Shown here in pieces: positions 1-9,392 of a stretch of DNA of 23,696 bases. The notes below the pieces were generated by a model. That model saw only the letters and a program-made list of their open reading frames with translations, searched no databases and had not been told where the DNA came from. The DNA is from a virus. Location: positions 1 through 23,696 of IMG/VR virus record IMGVR_UViG_3300005747_000025; one strand, given 5' to 3'. Numbering within the stretch: the first letter of the stretch is position 1; each line of letters opens with the position of its first letter. The position numbers were made by a program, and so were the translations under genes.

Positions 1-347
1 TCATTTAAACCAATAAACTTGTTAGATGTTGAATTGTAAAAGTCTATACTTGAGTTACTCCTTACAACACTACCCGCATTATTAGGGAGGGTAACCTCAA
101 CACCATCTGATAAAAGTAATTTTGTGGAATCATCTTCACCAACGTAAAAAGTGTCGTTATATCTTGACCACCCTAAGTTTAAACCTCCTGTTTGTGGGTA
201 AACTATTACGTTTTCATTGTTATGGCCCATATACAAAGCGTCTTGGGTATGGAGCATCGCACCATCCTCAATATTAACGGAATCAACTTCCGACTGTGTG
301 GTATGGTGGACGTGGACTTTGTAAGACGTATTGTTTGATGTAGCCAT
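1..347 (-). CDS. Fibre- or head-decoration-like structural protein, N-terminal part
   Basis: Open reading frame starting MATSNNTSYKVHVHH and running off the left edge of the window; 115 residues are visible. The start ATG overlaps the TAA stop of the XkdF-fusion gene upstream by one base (TAATG), which supports the start. The visible part is rich in Asn, Ser, Thr, Asp and Gly, with short alternating hydrophobic stretches and no membrane segment or signal peptide, as in beta-structured phage fibres and decoration proteins. I do not recognise a named family. Its place at the end of the structural operon suggests a virion protein; a fibre or adhesin is inference only. Confidence 0.55.
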   Translation of the reverse strand, partial: MATSNNTSYKVHVHHTTQSEVDSVNIEDGAMLHTQDALYMGHNNENVIVYPQTGGLNLGWSRYNDTFYVGEDDSTKLLLSDGVEVTLPNNAGSVVRSNSSIDFYNSTSNKFIGLN

Positions 348-1684
348 TATTTTTTGCTTTTAGGGTGTTTCTTTGGTAATAGATCGTAGTCAGTTGTATA
401 CTTTGGATTCTGTGGTCTACCGTTCTTAATTAGGTAGAGGTAAGCGTTAACACGAGCAAAAGCCCACTGAGAAGCTGACCTAACTTTAGGACTATGAGAT
501 GTATTAAAAGCTCCCAAACCACGCTGAAAAACAGAAGAAAGGACACTAACACTAACACCATACCCCAATTTATCTTTATACTTTTTATTAAATTCATCCG
601 ATTTATTTTTTAAGGTAGCTCTGTCTTTAGCGGACACTTTAGCTCCTCTTTTCCCAGAAGCGTCTCCTTTAGCAGTTCCTTTACCTTTTGGATTCTTATT
701 GGGGGTACCTGACTTTGGTGCTTTAGGACTAGACTTAACATTTCCTTTATCATCTACTTCCGCTAAATCTATCTCTCCCAATTCTTTCAGTTTACTTCTA
801 CTCCATCTTAAGGCAGCTTTACCACCCCAAGCATCATACATCAACTTACCACACCCATCAGAATAGCTCTTAGAAGCATCTAGATCGCCTTTATGACGAG
901 ATAGGAAGCTGTACATTCTTTTGATCGTTGACACTGTTAAATTAGATTTTGAGGCTAATTGTGAGGCTCTTCGTTTCCCTACGGCAGTCCCACAAGATCC
1001 CCATCCGTTTTTATCAACCCACTCTAATACTCTTTTAGCATTGCTTACAACTCCTTCTGGATAGTCGCTATAAGTCTTTAATTTCAGCATCTTTTCTTGT
1101 AAAAAGTCTTCTACTTCTAAAAGTATTTCATTCGCTTCTGCCTCATCAAAGCTGGAGACTTCCCCCATATTAACCTTATCAGTAAAATATCCCTCAATAG
1201 AGAAACCTTTGACCAAACCAGTTTTAACATAATTTTCCCAAACATCATCGTTATTTACTTTCATCGAAACCATCCAAGTGCCTACTGGAAGTTCCATTCC
1301 GTACTTTACACTCTTATCGTGGACTTCGTCTTCTACTATCCAAGATTCTACAACGGACAACCCATATAATTCAGCTTGATGCTCTAACGTAGATTTATTT
1401 TGATTCCCCCTCATTAAGAATAACTCAGAGGCTTTTCTAACAGTATCTTCAGAGAAGTATATATAATACTCATCTTCACCATCAGCTCTGTAGATGTGTT
1501 TGTTGGGAACCAAAGCAGCCCCCATTAATATTCTTTTTTCTTTATCTACTTCAGCAAGTTGATGTCTTTGTTGTTCGTTTAAAGCAACGAAATGTTCTTG
1601 AATTGCTGGTCTGTCTACTATAGAGATAGCTTCGATACCTGATAACAATTCGTCTTCATCAATAAGTAATTCTATAATTCTCAT
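347..1684 (-). CDS. XkdF-like prohead protease fused to two additional head-associated domains
   Basis: A 445-aa protein with three parts. Residues about 1-170 resemble the XkdF-type putative phage serine protease, which matures the procapsid. His102 (in TLEHQ) and Ser162 (in KGFSIEGYF) fit the His and Ser positions of prohead proteases, and VVESWIVED lies between them. Residues about 205-300 (NAKRVLEWV, then TVSTIKRMYSFLSRHKGD and MYDAWGG) match a small domain that recurs in phage head proteins. A Lys/Gly/Pro/Ser-rich linker at about 312-360 leads to a C-terminal domain (GYGVSVSVLSSVFQRGLGAFNTS, then WAFARVNAYL) that resembles DUF5824. The protease call is fairly safe; the roles of the other two domains are unknown. 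The gene follows the tape measure, so head genes probably continue to the left. Confidence 0.75.
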   Translation of the reverse strand: MRIIELLIDEDELLSGIEAISIVDRPAIQEHFVALNEQQRHQLAEVDKEKRILMGAALVPNKHIYRADGEDEYYIYFSEDTVRKASELFLMRGNQNKSTLEHQAELYGLSVVESWIVEDEVHDKSVKYGMELPVGTWMVSMKVNNDDVWENYVKTGLVKGFSIEGYFTDKVNMGEVSSFDEAEANEILLEVEDFLQEKMLKLKTYSDYPEGVVSNAKRVLEWVDKNGWGSCGTAVGKRRASQLASKSNLTVSTIKRMYSFLSRHKGDLDASKSYSDGCGKLMYDAWGGKAALRWSRSKLKELGEIDLAEVDDKGNVKSSPKAPKSGTPNKNPKGKGTAKGDASGKRGAKVSAKDRATLKNKSDEFNKKYKDKLGYGVSVSVLSSVFQRGLGAFNTSHSPKVRSASQWAFARVNAYLYLIKNGRPQNPKYTTDYDLLPKKHPKSKK

Positions 1685-1694
1685 ATCTATTAAA

Positions 1695-3725
1695 TTAACT
1701 ACTTAACCCAGCAGTTGTTACAATATTTCTATCTAATTCTTGTTGGTTGGTTATATCTTTTCCTACTACAAAAGCTTTTACAGGTTTAACTTGTTGTTCC
1801 GCTACGGACTGTGCTAACTGGCTTTCTGGAGATGCTCCAACTACGTTAAAGTCTGGTGCCTCTACATTTACTTGAGATTTAGCAGCAGATGGTTTAGACT
1901 TGCCTTCTGACATAATAGCTTTAACATTTGACAATCCACTTGCAACTGCTGCTGCTGCTGCCAATGCCCCTCTAAGTGGACTGGTTGATGTTGGAATAGG
2001 TAAGAATTGAGACTCAAAAGCTTTTTGAGCTGAAGAGTAAGTAGATATTAAAGTTGATGTTATAGCCAGAGCCTTACCAGCCTTAGTCTCTTTTCCTGCT
2101 AAATCTGAAAAAGCACTTAGTGCATTACCAACTTGATTTAACAATTCTCTTTTTCCTTGAGCTTCAGCCTCAGCAATATTTATTCTTATTGTAGCCTGTT
2201 CGTCTTCAACTTTACTTAAGTCTTGTTGTAGTCTAACTCTCTCCTTGAAAGATAAGTTTTCGCTATCTAATCTTTGCTGTATAAACAACCTATCAGATTC
2301 TAACTGATTTTGCCTTAACTCCAGAAGATTTCCAGCTTTTATACCTTCATTTAATATTTCTTGGTCATCCCTTTTTTGGGATAATACAGCTAAATCTTGA
2401 TCCCTCTTTCTATAAAAGTCTAATAATTGACGAGACTGTTCTATTGTCAGATTTTGTAGGGCAACAGCTTGTTCTTTATTAATTTGTAAAATGTAAGAAA
2501 GTAATTCTTCTTCAGCTTCTCTTATAGACTTATTAAAACTTTCAGTTGCCTTGTTTTTTTGTTCCTCATAGTTTTTGTCATTTTCTATTGTCTTTAAAAA
2601 GGCATCAAGTCTTCTTTTTTGGTCATCTTTAAATTCTTGAGTTTTTATTCTAGCTCTATCCCTAATACCCTGAAATTGAACTATAGTTTGAGCTTCTTCA
2701 CTTTTTGTTAAGTCTTTCAGTATTCTTTCCCTAGACTTCTGTCTTTCTTGTTCAAAATCTAAATCACCCTCTCTAAAAGCCTTGTTTCTCCTTTGAGTAG
2801 CTTTAGTGCCTTTTTTAGTTTCTAATTCAAATAATTTCTCAAGTTCTATTAATTCCCTTAAGAGTTGATTAAATATTCCTCTTTGTTTTATGGATTCTTT
2901 TGTTTCCTTACCTTGTTCTGTTAAGCTTTTTTTGTATTTTTCGTCAGCTATTATAAGTTCTTTTTCTACATTTAATAATCTACCAAAAGAATTAACTAAA
3001 TTTTTTACAGCATCATCATTTTGATCAAGCCCTTGTTCTTTTAGTCTTTTCATTCCATTCTCAAACTTAGAAAATCTATTTGATAATAATGAAACAGTAT
3101 CTTTTAATGCGTTTCCAGATGTAGAAAATTTAACAAGACCAGTTGCAAGTCTATCAAACAATACTATTTGATTAGAAATAGATTTTGTTAATTCATCTAT
3201 TTTCTTTTTAAATTCCTCGGCAGCCTTTGAAGCTCCAAAGAAGAAGTTGTATATATCATCACCAAAAGCAATAAGTAATTGAATTCCAATCAAAAGACCT
3301 CCACTCCCTAATAATGATCTTCCTAATTGTTTTAATGAGTTTAATGTTCCTCCAGCGGTTTTACTGAAACTAAAAAACAAACTTACTATCTGACCCAAGT
3401 TATTAGCCATCCCTTGGAACCCATAAGATGCATCTGATGCCAACCTAGAAGTTTCAAGAAGTATGGCATTGTTTAGTCCAGACTGAGCTCGAAGTGGCTT
3501 TCCACTGTTAGCTGCCATTAACTGAGCTGCCGCTTGTTCTCTAAAAGACGCTGAAACTCCAGCATTAGTGATCTTCAACTTTTCAGCTTCAATCCTTTGC
3601 TTAATTTCAGCTTCAGTAAGCTTACTCAGGTCTTGAGTAGCTTTTTTTGTGGAATTAGATACACCTTCTGCACCAGTTTGCTTTACATCTATAGATATTA
3701 ATATCTTTTTACTATCTGTTGCCAT
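1695..3725 (-). CDS. Tail tape measure protein
   Basis: A 676-aa protein that would set tail length in a siphovirus and pass through the tail tube. The N-terminal part is Ala/Gln-rich. Around residues 105-165 there is a hydrophobic region (LFFSFSKTAGG and SGGLLIGIQLLIAFG) typical of tape measures. Residues about 165-530 are highly charged and helical, with long coiled-coil stretches rich in Glu, Lys, Gln and Arg. A second Ala-rich hydrophobic patch (GALAAAAAVASG) is near 580-595. It lies in the tail operon downstream of the chaperone frameshift gene and the large tail proteins. It overlaps the 49-aa gene upstream by 14 bases. Family membership is inferred from composition, length and context, since tape measures share little sequence. 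Confidence 0.8.
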   Translation of the reverse strand: MATDSKKILISIDVKQTGAEGVSNSTKKATQDLSKLTEAEIKQRIEAEKLKITNAGVSASFREQAAAQLMAANSGKPLRAQSGLNNAILLETSRLASDASYGFQGMANNLGQIVSLFFSFSKTAGGTLNSLKQLGRSLLGSGGLLIGIQLLIAFGDDIYNFFFGASKAAEEFKKKIDELTKSISNQIVLFDRLATGLVKFSTSGNALKDTVSLLSNRFSKFENGMKRLKEQGLDQNDDAVKNLVNSFGRLLNVEKELIIADEKYKKSLTEQGKETKESIKQRGIFNQLLRELIELEKLFELETKKGTKATQRRNKAFREGDLDFEQERQKSRERILKDLTKSEEAQTIVQFQGIRDRARIKTQEFKDDQKRRLDAFLKTIENDKNYEEQKNKATESFNKSIREAEEELLSYILQINKEQAVALQNLTIEQSRQLLDFYRKRDQDLAVLSQKRDDQEILNEGIKAGNLLELRQNQLESDRLFIQQRLDSENLSFKERVRLQQDLSKVEDEQATIRINIAEAEAQGKRELLNQVGNALSAFSDLAGKETKAGKALAITSTLISTYSSAQKAFESQFLPIPTSTSPLRGALAAAAAVASGLSNVKAIMSEGKSKPSAAKSQVNVEAPDFNVVGASPESQLAQSVAEQQVKPVKAFVVGKDITNQQELDRNIVTTAGLSS

Positions 3726-3861
3726 ACCTCACCCTTTTTAATTGCTCTCTTAAATCTTTAATATTACCACAAGCTTTATACTTACCTTTAGCAATATCTA
3801 TATTTTCTGATACCCCGTACCAGTCATTTATCGATAGTAATTCTAATATCTGTTTTATCAT
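3712..3861 (-). CDS. Small protein between tail genes, 49 aa
   Basis: Reading frame beginning MIKQILELLSINDWYG and ending LKRVRYGNR. Its ATG overlaps the stop of the 742-aa tail gene (ATGA), and its end overlaps the tape measure start by 14 bases, so it is wedged into the operon with no spare sequence, which favours a real gene. It is basic at the C-terminus and has one Cys (KACGNI). No family recognised. It could be a small tail assembly factor or simply a coupling peptide for tape measure translation; neither can be shown from sequence. Confidence 0.6.
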   Translation of the reverse strand: MIKQILELLSINDWYGVSENIDIAKGKYKACGNIKDLREQLKRVRYGNR

Positions 3862-6086
3862 TCGACTATATCTTCGCTAAATATATTTAACAATTCTATT
3901 TCTGATTTACCTGTTGTAAGTTCTGTTGTTATAGAATTAATCCGAAACATCTTATCTTGTATCTTTATTTGGTCATTTAATCTATAATTCACTAATATAT
4001 TTGAAGGTAAATAAGCAGTTAATTTAAATAACCTCTTAGCTACGTTAAATACACCTTCTACATAATTTTTATAGAATACTTCGTATAATGAATTATAATT
4101 ATAAGTTAAATTCCATTCATCAAATTCTAGATCAAAATTTAAGCTATTCCCAGTAGATATATCATTAGTTCTAGAATTAGAAGGTTTCCAATAACTTGAC
4201 AAACCGCTCGTTGTTGAGTCATCGTTAATCCAATTTATTGTATTAGTAATACCAGATTGTAATATACCGTAAAACAATAATGGCTTAATAGTCATAGTAT
4301 CATAATCTCCAGTTGGAGTAGGAACGTCAGTGTCAGCAGTGAACTCACCTCCAGCACAGTACCCCCATTGAATATCAGTTAGCGAACCAAGTGCAGCAGT
4401 GTCTAATATCCTTTCATACTTCATATGGGAGAATGGTATTTTTATTTCGTACTTTGTCCCTCTATCTATCTCATCAGGAAAGTTTCTCCTGACATTAAAC
4501 TCCGCATCACCAAAAACCTCATTAAACTGTTCAAAATGATTATTCATTAAAACTGTTTTAGTCTCCTCATATTTGAAGTTTATGTCAGTAAAGGGAAGTG
4601 TTGAGTTTACAGTGTGATCAGTTGTATCAAGATATTTATCTATATTTATTGTTGGCCCTATTTTGTTATAAGTTGCATCAGAATAAAAGTTATCAAGAGT
4701 ATCAACGTATATCTTGCCAAAATTAGAGTCTGAAACATCATCTATATAGAACGCTGTAAGATTGAATATCTTAAAGATTCCTACCATAAAATCCATTACT
4801 TTCATTTTAGGTAGTTTTTTTAATACATCTATATAAGCAAGAGTTTCTAAGTTAGCAGATCCATCATAAATATACCAAAGAGGAAGAGCGAACAAGGTGT
4901 TTAATATGGCAAGTTCTGCTGTTAATATTGTCAGTGGTTGTTCTGATTGAATCTCTATTTCATAATTAGCTGTTCCAGACACAAGATTATATGTGAATGC
5001 ATCATCACCGATACTATCAAAAACATCTTCGGTGCCGTTTGATAAATTCCTAAATATTACTTTGTATTTTATATTTTGATCTGAAACTGATAAATCTATT
5101 CTCATTTGTCTTAATAAATCTCCAGTAAGCTGTATTGTTGACCCATCAAAATTAATAAGAGCTGTTGGTGCAACACCACTTTGATCTGGTGATGTAGCAA
5201 GAGGTGATCTTTGGTGAGCAAATGTATATCCAGTAATTTTTTTTGAGAATAAATATCCCTCATCATCATCAAGATCATCAAAATCTCCCTTTTTACTATT
5301 GATCCACATATAAAGATTAGAAAAGTAGTCTGATGAAAAGAAAGTGTTTCTTGTGGTATTTCCTGTATTTATAGTTCTTGTGAAATTTATTCCGTATTGC
5401 TCTTCTATAGCTTCTATAATGTGAAGCGTTTTAATAGCTGGCTTAAGATCAGTAAACTCAAGTCCTCTAGTTGTTGATGGACTTGCATCTCTGTATAAAT
5501 TACCGTCTGAATCTAAAACCGATGCAGATACTGAAGGGCTATCAGAATTGTAGAACAATCTTTTTTTAGAAGTAATTAATGGATATATTACCGAATCCGA
5601 CTGGCTATTTAAATCAAGACCTTGTGTTAATCCACTTTTGACAGTATCATTATCGTAATTGTGGGAGTAGTTATCTAAATAGGTTAGATCAGTAAGCTCA
5701 TCATCCCCTATTAAATCTTTTAGAGATACCGTTTCTCCGTAAAAGGTTATGGTGTAGGCGTAAGGACTGTTCATCTTCATCTTGACATTGTTCAAGAATA
5801 TCTTTCCCCTACGGAACGGCATATAATTTATATGGATTTCCGCTCTCTTTTTCTTTCTAGAATCATAAACCCCTTGCGTTATAAAGTAATTGTAAAAGTG
5901 TCTAAATATCTTATTATTAGTTTCTGATGCTGGAACAGTAAAAGTTTGAGAATAGTCTGTAAAAACATTCCCTATATCTTTTATATCCTGAATCGTAGAA
6001 GTTAACTGTATAGATTCATTGTCAAATAAATCTATAAGCTTAAGATCTCCATTAACATCTTCAATGTATATTTGGACTCTCTGCAT
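3858..6086 (-). CDS. Large tail protein, distal tail/baseplate type
   Basis: A 742-aa protein. Its N-terminus (IDLFDNESIQLTSTIQDI, then VFTDYSQTFTVPAS and NNKIFRHFYNYF, then FRRGKIFLNNV and YTITFYGET) matches a conserved tail protein family common in phages and prophages of Bacteroidota. The pattern of an N-terminal beta-rich part that refers to Dit/Tal-like functions, followed by a long body, suggests a distal-tail or baseplate hub protein, but the precise role is inference. The C-terminus (NYRLNDQIKIQDKMFRI, then LTTGKSEIELLN) is beta-strand-like. No signal peptide or membrane helix. Its start overlaps the previous stop by one base (TAATG), and its stop overlaps the start of the small gene before the tape measure. 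Confidence 0.65.
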   Translation of the reverse strand: MQRVQIYIEDVNGDLKLIDLFDNESIQLTSTIQDIKDIGNVFTDYSQTFTVPASETNNKIFRHFYNYFITQGVYDSRKKKRAEIHINYMPFRRGKIFLNNVKMKMNSPYAYTITFYGETVSLKDLIGDDELTDLTYLDNYSHNYDNDTVKSGLTQGLDLNSQSDSVIYPLITSKKRLFYNSDSPSVSASVLDSDGNLYRDASPSTTRGLEFTDLKPAIKTLHIIEAIEEQYGINFTRTINTGNTTRNTFFSSDYFSNLYMWINSKKGDFDDLDDDEGYLFSKKITGYTFAHQRSPLATSPDQSGVAPTALINFDGSTIQLTGDLLRQMRIDLSVSDQNIKYKVIFRNLSNGTEDVFDSIGDDAFTYNLVSGTANYEIEIQSEQPLTILTAELAILNTLFALPLWYIYDGSANLETLAYIDVLKKLPKMKVMDFMVGIFKIFNLTAFYIDDVSDSNFGKIYVDTLDNFYSDATYNKIGPTINIDKYLDTTDHTVNSTLPFTDINFKYEETKTVLMNNHFEQFNEVFGDAEFNVRRNFPDEIDRGTKYEIKIPFSHMKYERILDTAALGSLTDIQWGYCAGGEFTADTDVPTPTGDYDTMTIKPLLFYGILQSGITNTINWINDDSTTSGLSSYWKPSNSRTNDISTGNSLNFDLEFDEWNLTYNYNSLYEVFYKNYVEGVFNVAKRLFKLTAYLPSNILVNYRLNDQIKIQDKMFRINSITTELTTGKSEIELLNIFSEDIVE

Positions 6087-7174
6087 TATCTAACTAAGTT
6101 TATTTCGCTATAAGCGTAATCAAAGTTAATTGTGTAGTTTAGTAGCTTCTCGTATAAGTTAGTTTGATATTCCACAACATTATCTTTGGGAACAACTGGA
6201 TATACTTTATTGTCCTCGTGTATCCAAACGTGTTCGGATAAAAGTAGTTGCTGAACAACCTCATTATAATCCTCGCAAACAAAACCTGTGTTTAATGTTA
6301 AGGCTTTCTTGGATTGTACATTGTGGATTGTATCAGTAGCTTTGTAAGTTGGATAATAAGTTCCTGTTGATGGAGACTCAATAGTATTTACTTTATAGGA
6401 TTCTCTACTAACATTAGCCCTTTCTTTTCTTCTTCCGAACATCCATATATCTTGCAAAGCTCCGAACCTATTTATAAAAGTAATTTTATAGGGAGTGTTT
6501 TTACATTCCTGTATTAGATTGATATCAAGGTTTATATTTTGATTATCACTGGTTGTGAGAATAATCTTATTAACTCCAACTTGAGTAGAGACTCCACTTG
6601 TCTGGAATCCACTAGAATCAAGCTCTATTGTTGAGGTTCTGTCTGCTGTAAATAAAGTGTTGTCTGCCTCGTAATTAGTGTTATCTGCTGTTAAAGGAAT
6701 AATGACGCTACCATAATTCAATTTATTTACTGACTGATCATCAATAAAGAATTCAACACTGTAAAGTTCTCTATCTCTATATAGTGGAACTCTTATCTTC
6801 TCATCGTGTTTCCAATAGATACAGGTATTAGATTGCTGAAGTGGGGTTGTGGAAAGCTGAGGATTAATCTGATCTTCAAAATAACCGTATCCGTGGGTGG
6901 CTAATATAGTATCAGACCTTGATGCAATAGTGCCATCACTATAGGTAGATGTTATTATCCAAGTTGCCCAAGCCGTAAGAACAGCAGTACCATAATCTCC
7001 ATCGAAGTATATAGGAATAAAGTCTTTAGCTAATTCAGATATTTCAAAAACTACGCTAGTCTCTCCAGGTAGTGGAGTTTTAGTTATGGTGTAGTTTGGA
7101 TTGGTAGGGTCGTAAATATTTATTTGACCTGTATAGACCCAAAGCTTTAATTCTGAATTGCTTAATGTTGCCAT
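6086..7174 (-). CDS. Tail structural protein, 362 aa
   Basis: Begins MATLSNSELKLWVYTG. It is rich in beta-strand-like sequence and has a few Cys residues (SNTCIYW, QECKNTPYK, FVCEDYN). The stretch YKITFINRFGALQDIWMFGR and the C-terminal YTINFDYAYSEINLVR resemble proteins found beside the large tail protein in Bacteroidota phages. It sits directly between the PKD/VWA-like protein and the 742-aa tail protein, with 1-3 bases of spacing or overlap, so the three are surely co-translated. No enzymatic motif seen. Probably a baseplate or tail-tip component; assignment is by context. Confidence 0.55.
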   Translation of the reverse strand: MATLSNSELKLWVYTGQINIYDPTNPNYTITKTPLPGETSVVFEISELAKDFIPIYFDGDYGTAVLTAWATWIITSTYSDGTIASRSDTILATHGYGYFEDQINPQLSTTPLQQSNTCIYWKHDEKIRVPLYRDRELYSVEFFIDDQSVNKLNYGSVIIPLTADNTNYEADNTLFTADRTSTIELDSSGFQTSGVSTQVGVNKIILTTSDNQNINLDINLIQECKNTPYKITFINRFGALQDIWMFGRRKERANVSRESYKVNTIESPSTGTYYPTYKATDTIHNVQSKKALTLNTGFVCEDYNEVVQQLLLSEHVWIHEDNKVYPVVPKDNVVEYQTNLYEKLLNYTINFDYAYSEINLVR

Positions 7175-7176
7175 AA

Positions 7177-8808
7177 TTATATATTAAATCCGTAGTCTCT
7201 AAGAGCTTGTATAATATAGTCGTGATAATAGTAGGGATTAGTAGAATAGTCGACCCCATCAATTAAAATATCATCTTCAATACTTACTTCTGATCTATCA
7301 CCTAATCCTTTAGAACCATCAAATCCATTAGTACCATTGAAAATATTAAAGAAGAATGTGTTGTCTAAAGAATAAGAGTCTATCTTAAACATTTTAAGGA
7401 AGTATTCCCCATAATTTGCAGAATCAAGAAAAGATCTAAATTCTGCTAAATGAGCAGTATAGGTACTTGTTATATCAGAGTAGCCTCCAGTATATGGGCT
7501 GTTATCTTGATAGCCTCTCCTGACTTCGTCCATAAACACCATATATATGGTTTTAGTTGCACTTGGGTTTACTTTGCCTTTTGTGGCTAATTTCAAGAAA
7601 TCTTCTGGAAAACAATTTATATTAAAGGCGTCTCTAAAACCAACTATTCCATAAAACTTAACATTATCGTTGTATTTAGATACATCATTGTTATAAAACT
7701 GTAATAAAGTGTCCTTGACAGTTCCCTCGAAAGTTTTTAATAACGGTTCTCTAGTACTTGTTGCAGATCCAGTATCATCGTATAATATAATAATCTCAGT
7801 GTTTTCATCGTATTCCTGTACTGGGGTTCCATTATCAAAGCTCTCTCCACCCTTTGTGCTATCCCCTGTACAAACAGCTACACTAACGCTATCTTCTTGA
7901 GCTGATACAAGTCGAGTTTCTCCATTGCTTAGTATTACTGTTTGAGTGTCTCCATTACTGTCAGTATAATCAAAAGTTGTGTTCCCACTAGTACAGGTTC
8001 CTTCAAGAGTGTAAAAGAATGTTTGAGTAGCTAAATCAGTTGGGTCAGGACAATTTATTGTTATTTCATAATCGTCATTATCCAATGGTGTGGTGGCCTT
8101 TAGTAGAACTTGTGTTGGAGTGGCCGCTGACTTTGTTAATGTTAGCGATGTTGGATGTTCTTTAGTGGTTGTGGAGCCTGTTGCTATATCACTGCTGTCA
8201 ACTCCAGCATCTAAAAGATCTTGATCAAACTGATCGCTCCCAACAAATCCTGTAGATCTTGTAATTCCATTCCACTCTAAACTAAAATTAACAGGAACTA
8301 CAAAACCAAAAGTTTCACCAGCAGGAGGTTCAATAAAACTTATTGTTATATCACCTATCTTATCCCCTACATCTACGATAGAGAAAACTTCCTCTCCAGT
8401 AAAGCCACCTCTTGCTATAGTGTCACCACAAGAAACTTCTGTTACTGGGTTGGTTATAATCTCTGGGATTTTCTGCCAGCAAATTCTCTTAGTTGTATTG
8501 GCAGTATCTCCATCATCATCCGTAACCTCTACATTGAAATCAATACAACCTTCGGAGCTACTGGTAACTTGTATCTCACTTGTGGTTTCTGAAGTGCTCC
8601 ATTCGTACCCCACTACAGTTCCATCTGAATCGGTAGCCACAGCAGTTAGCGTTACTATTTCATTGATGAAGGGTGATTCATTAGAAGCTGTTATTGAAAC
8701 CGTTGGAGGAGTATTTTCCTCTACTGGTGTTGGAGGGGTGGTTTCCGTAACTGAAATTACCCCATCAATATAATACGGGCTTCTTGAATTTAGTCTATAG
8801 TCTGGCAT
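7177..8808 (-). CDS. Multidomain virion protein with PKD/Ig-like and VWA-like domains
   Basis: A 543-aa protein. After a short N-terminus and a Pro/Thr-rich linker (residues 22-35), residues about 34-111 form a PKD/Ig-like domain (PPTVSITAS, VTLTAVATDSDGTVVGYEWS, FNVEVTDDDGD). Residues about 120-255 are a second beta-rich region containing SLEWNGITRSTGFVG, a pattern seen in phage structural proteins. The C-terminal third looks like a von Willebrand A domain: IIILYDDTGSATS at 339-351 has the D-x-T/S-G-S metal-site pattern at Asp344-Ser348, then an alternating helix/strand layout (KFYGIVGFRDAF, TIYMVFMDE). Cys88, 110, 127, 253, 272 and 313 could form disulfides. Such domains usually bind surfaces or glycans, so a role in host attachment is likely but inferred. 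The VWA call is moderate. Confidence 0.6.
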   Translation of the reverse strand: MPDYRLNSRSPYYIDGVISVTETTPPTPVEENTPPTVSITASNESPFINEIVTLTAVATDSDGTVVGYEWSTSETTSEIQVTSSSEGCIDFNVEVTDDDGDTANTTKRICWQKIPEIITNPVTEVSCGDTIARGGFTGEEVFSIVDVGDKIGDITISFIEPPAGETFGFVVPVNFSLEWNGITRSTGFVGSDQFDQDLLDAGVDSSDIATGSTTTKEHPTSLTLTKSAATPTQVLLKATTPLDNDDYEITINCPDPTDLATQTFFYTLEGTCTSGNTTFDYTDSNGDTQTVILSNGETRLVSAQEDSVSVAVCTGDSTKGGESFDNGTPVQEYDENTEIIILYDDTGSATSTREPLLKTFEGTVKDTLLQFYNNDVSKYNDNVKFYGIVGFRDAFNINCFPEDFLKLATKGKVNPSATKTIYMVFMDEVRRGYQDNSPYTGGYSDITSTYTAHLAEFRSFLDSANYGEYFLKMFKIDSYSLDNTFFFNIFNGTNGFDGSKGLGDRSEVSIEDDILIDGVDYSTNPYYYHDYIIQALRDYGFNI

Positions 8809-9392
8809 TAGGATTCAAATTTATATTCGTAGTTATCTCCCTTTTTAATATAACCTGCTTTTAACAAAATGTCCTCTACATTTAGCATTACGTCTTTTCC
8901 TACTTGATTCCCTAAATTATTAAGTTCCGCCATTGAATCTTCAATAGCTTTGCTTAAGAACCCAGAGGTTTCGGGAGTTCCTTTAATAGCAATCTTTCTT
9001 GCGATGAAGTAAGCTATTCTTTGTACTTGTTTGGTATCTGACAAAGAAATAATTTCCCCTGACTGTAAATCAGCTAAAGTAATTCTCTTGTCTTTAATCC
9101 ACTTTATTATCCCTCCTACATCTGGCATTCTACCTTGAGGCTTGCCTTTATCTAACTTTGATGCGTAAGAATTTCCTTTGATTTGATAAGATAGCTTGTT
9201 GCTTGTTATTTTTTCCAATGTGGATAGACTGTTAGCTAAACTACCAGTTGTGGTGATTGGAGAATTGTAGCTACCACTAACGTAATTCCTATTTCTAGAT
9301 CTTTCTATTTCCAATTTAACAAGTTTCTTCAACTTATTGGAATAGTTATCTAAGTAGGATTGCGTATTCTTAAATTTCTCTAGTACACCCAT
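8808..9392 (-). CDS. Neck/tail-completion protein candidate, HK97 gp10-like
   Basis: A 194-aa protein from MGVLEKFKNTQSYLDNYS. I chose the ATG that overlaps the previous TAA stop (TAATG) over an upstream TTG. The pattern of a helical N-terminus, a TTTGSLANSLS segment, then IKGNSYASKLDKGKPQGRMP and a helical C-terminus (RIAYFIARKIAIKGTPET, FLSKAIEDSM) is typical of HK97-gp10-type tail-completion proteins, which have a KG..AY/..GTKPRP-like loop followed by RPF.R/TGFL-type ends. It lies next to the other short head-tail candidate. A role in joining head and tail is inference from pattern and position. Confidence 0.55.
   Translation of the reverse strand: MGVLEKFKNTQSYLDNYSNKLKKLVKLEIERSRNRNYVSGSYNSPITTTGSLANSLSTLEKITSNKLSYQIKGNSYASKLDKGKPQGRMPDVGGIIKWIKDKRITLADLQSGEIISLSDTKQVQRIAYFIARKIAIKGTPETSGFLSKAIEDSMAELNNLGNQVGKDVMLNVEDILLKAGYIKKGDNYEYKFES

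Noticed and set aside
8420-8773. Plus-strand reading frame of 117 codons opposite the PKD region
   Set aside because: It is the mirror of a strongly coding minus-strand gene; Val/Ser-rich composition is the shadow of the Thr/Ser-rich PKD domain.
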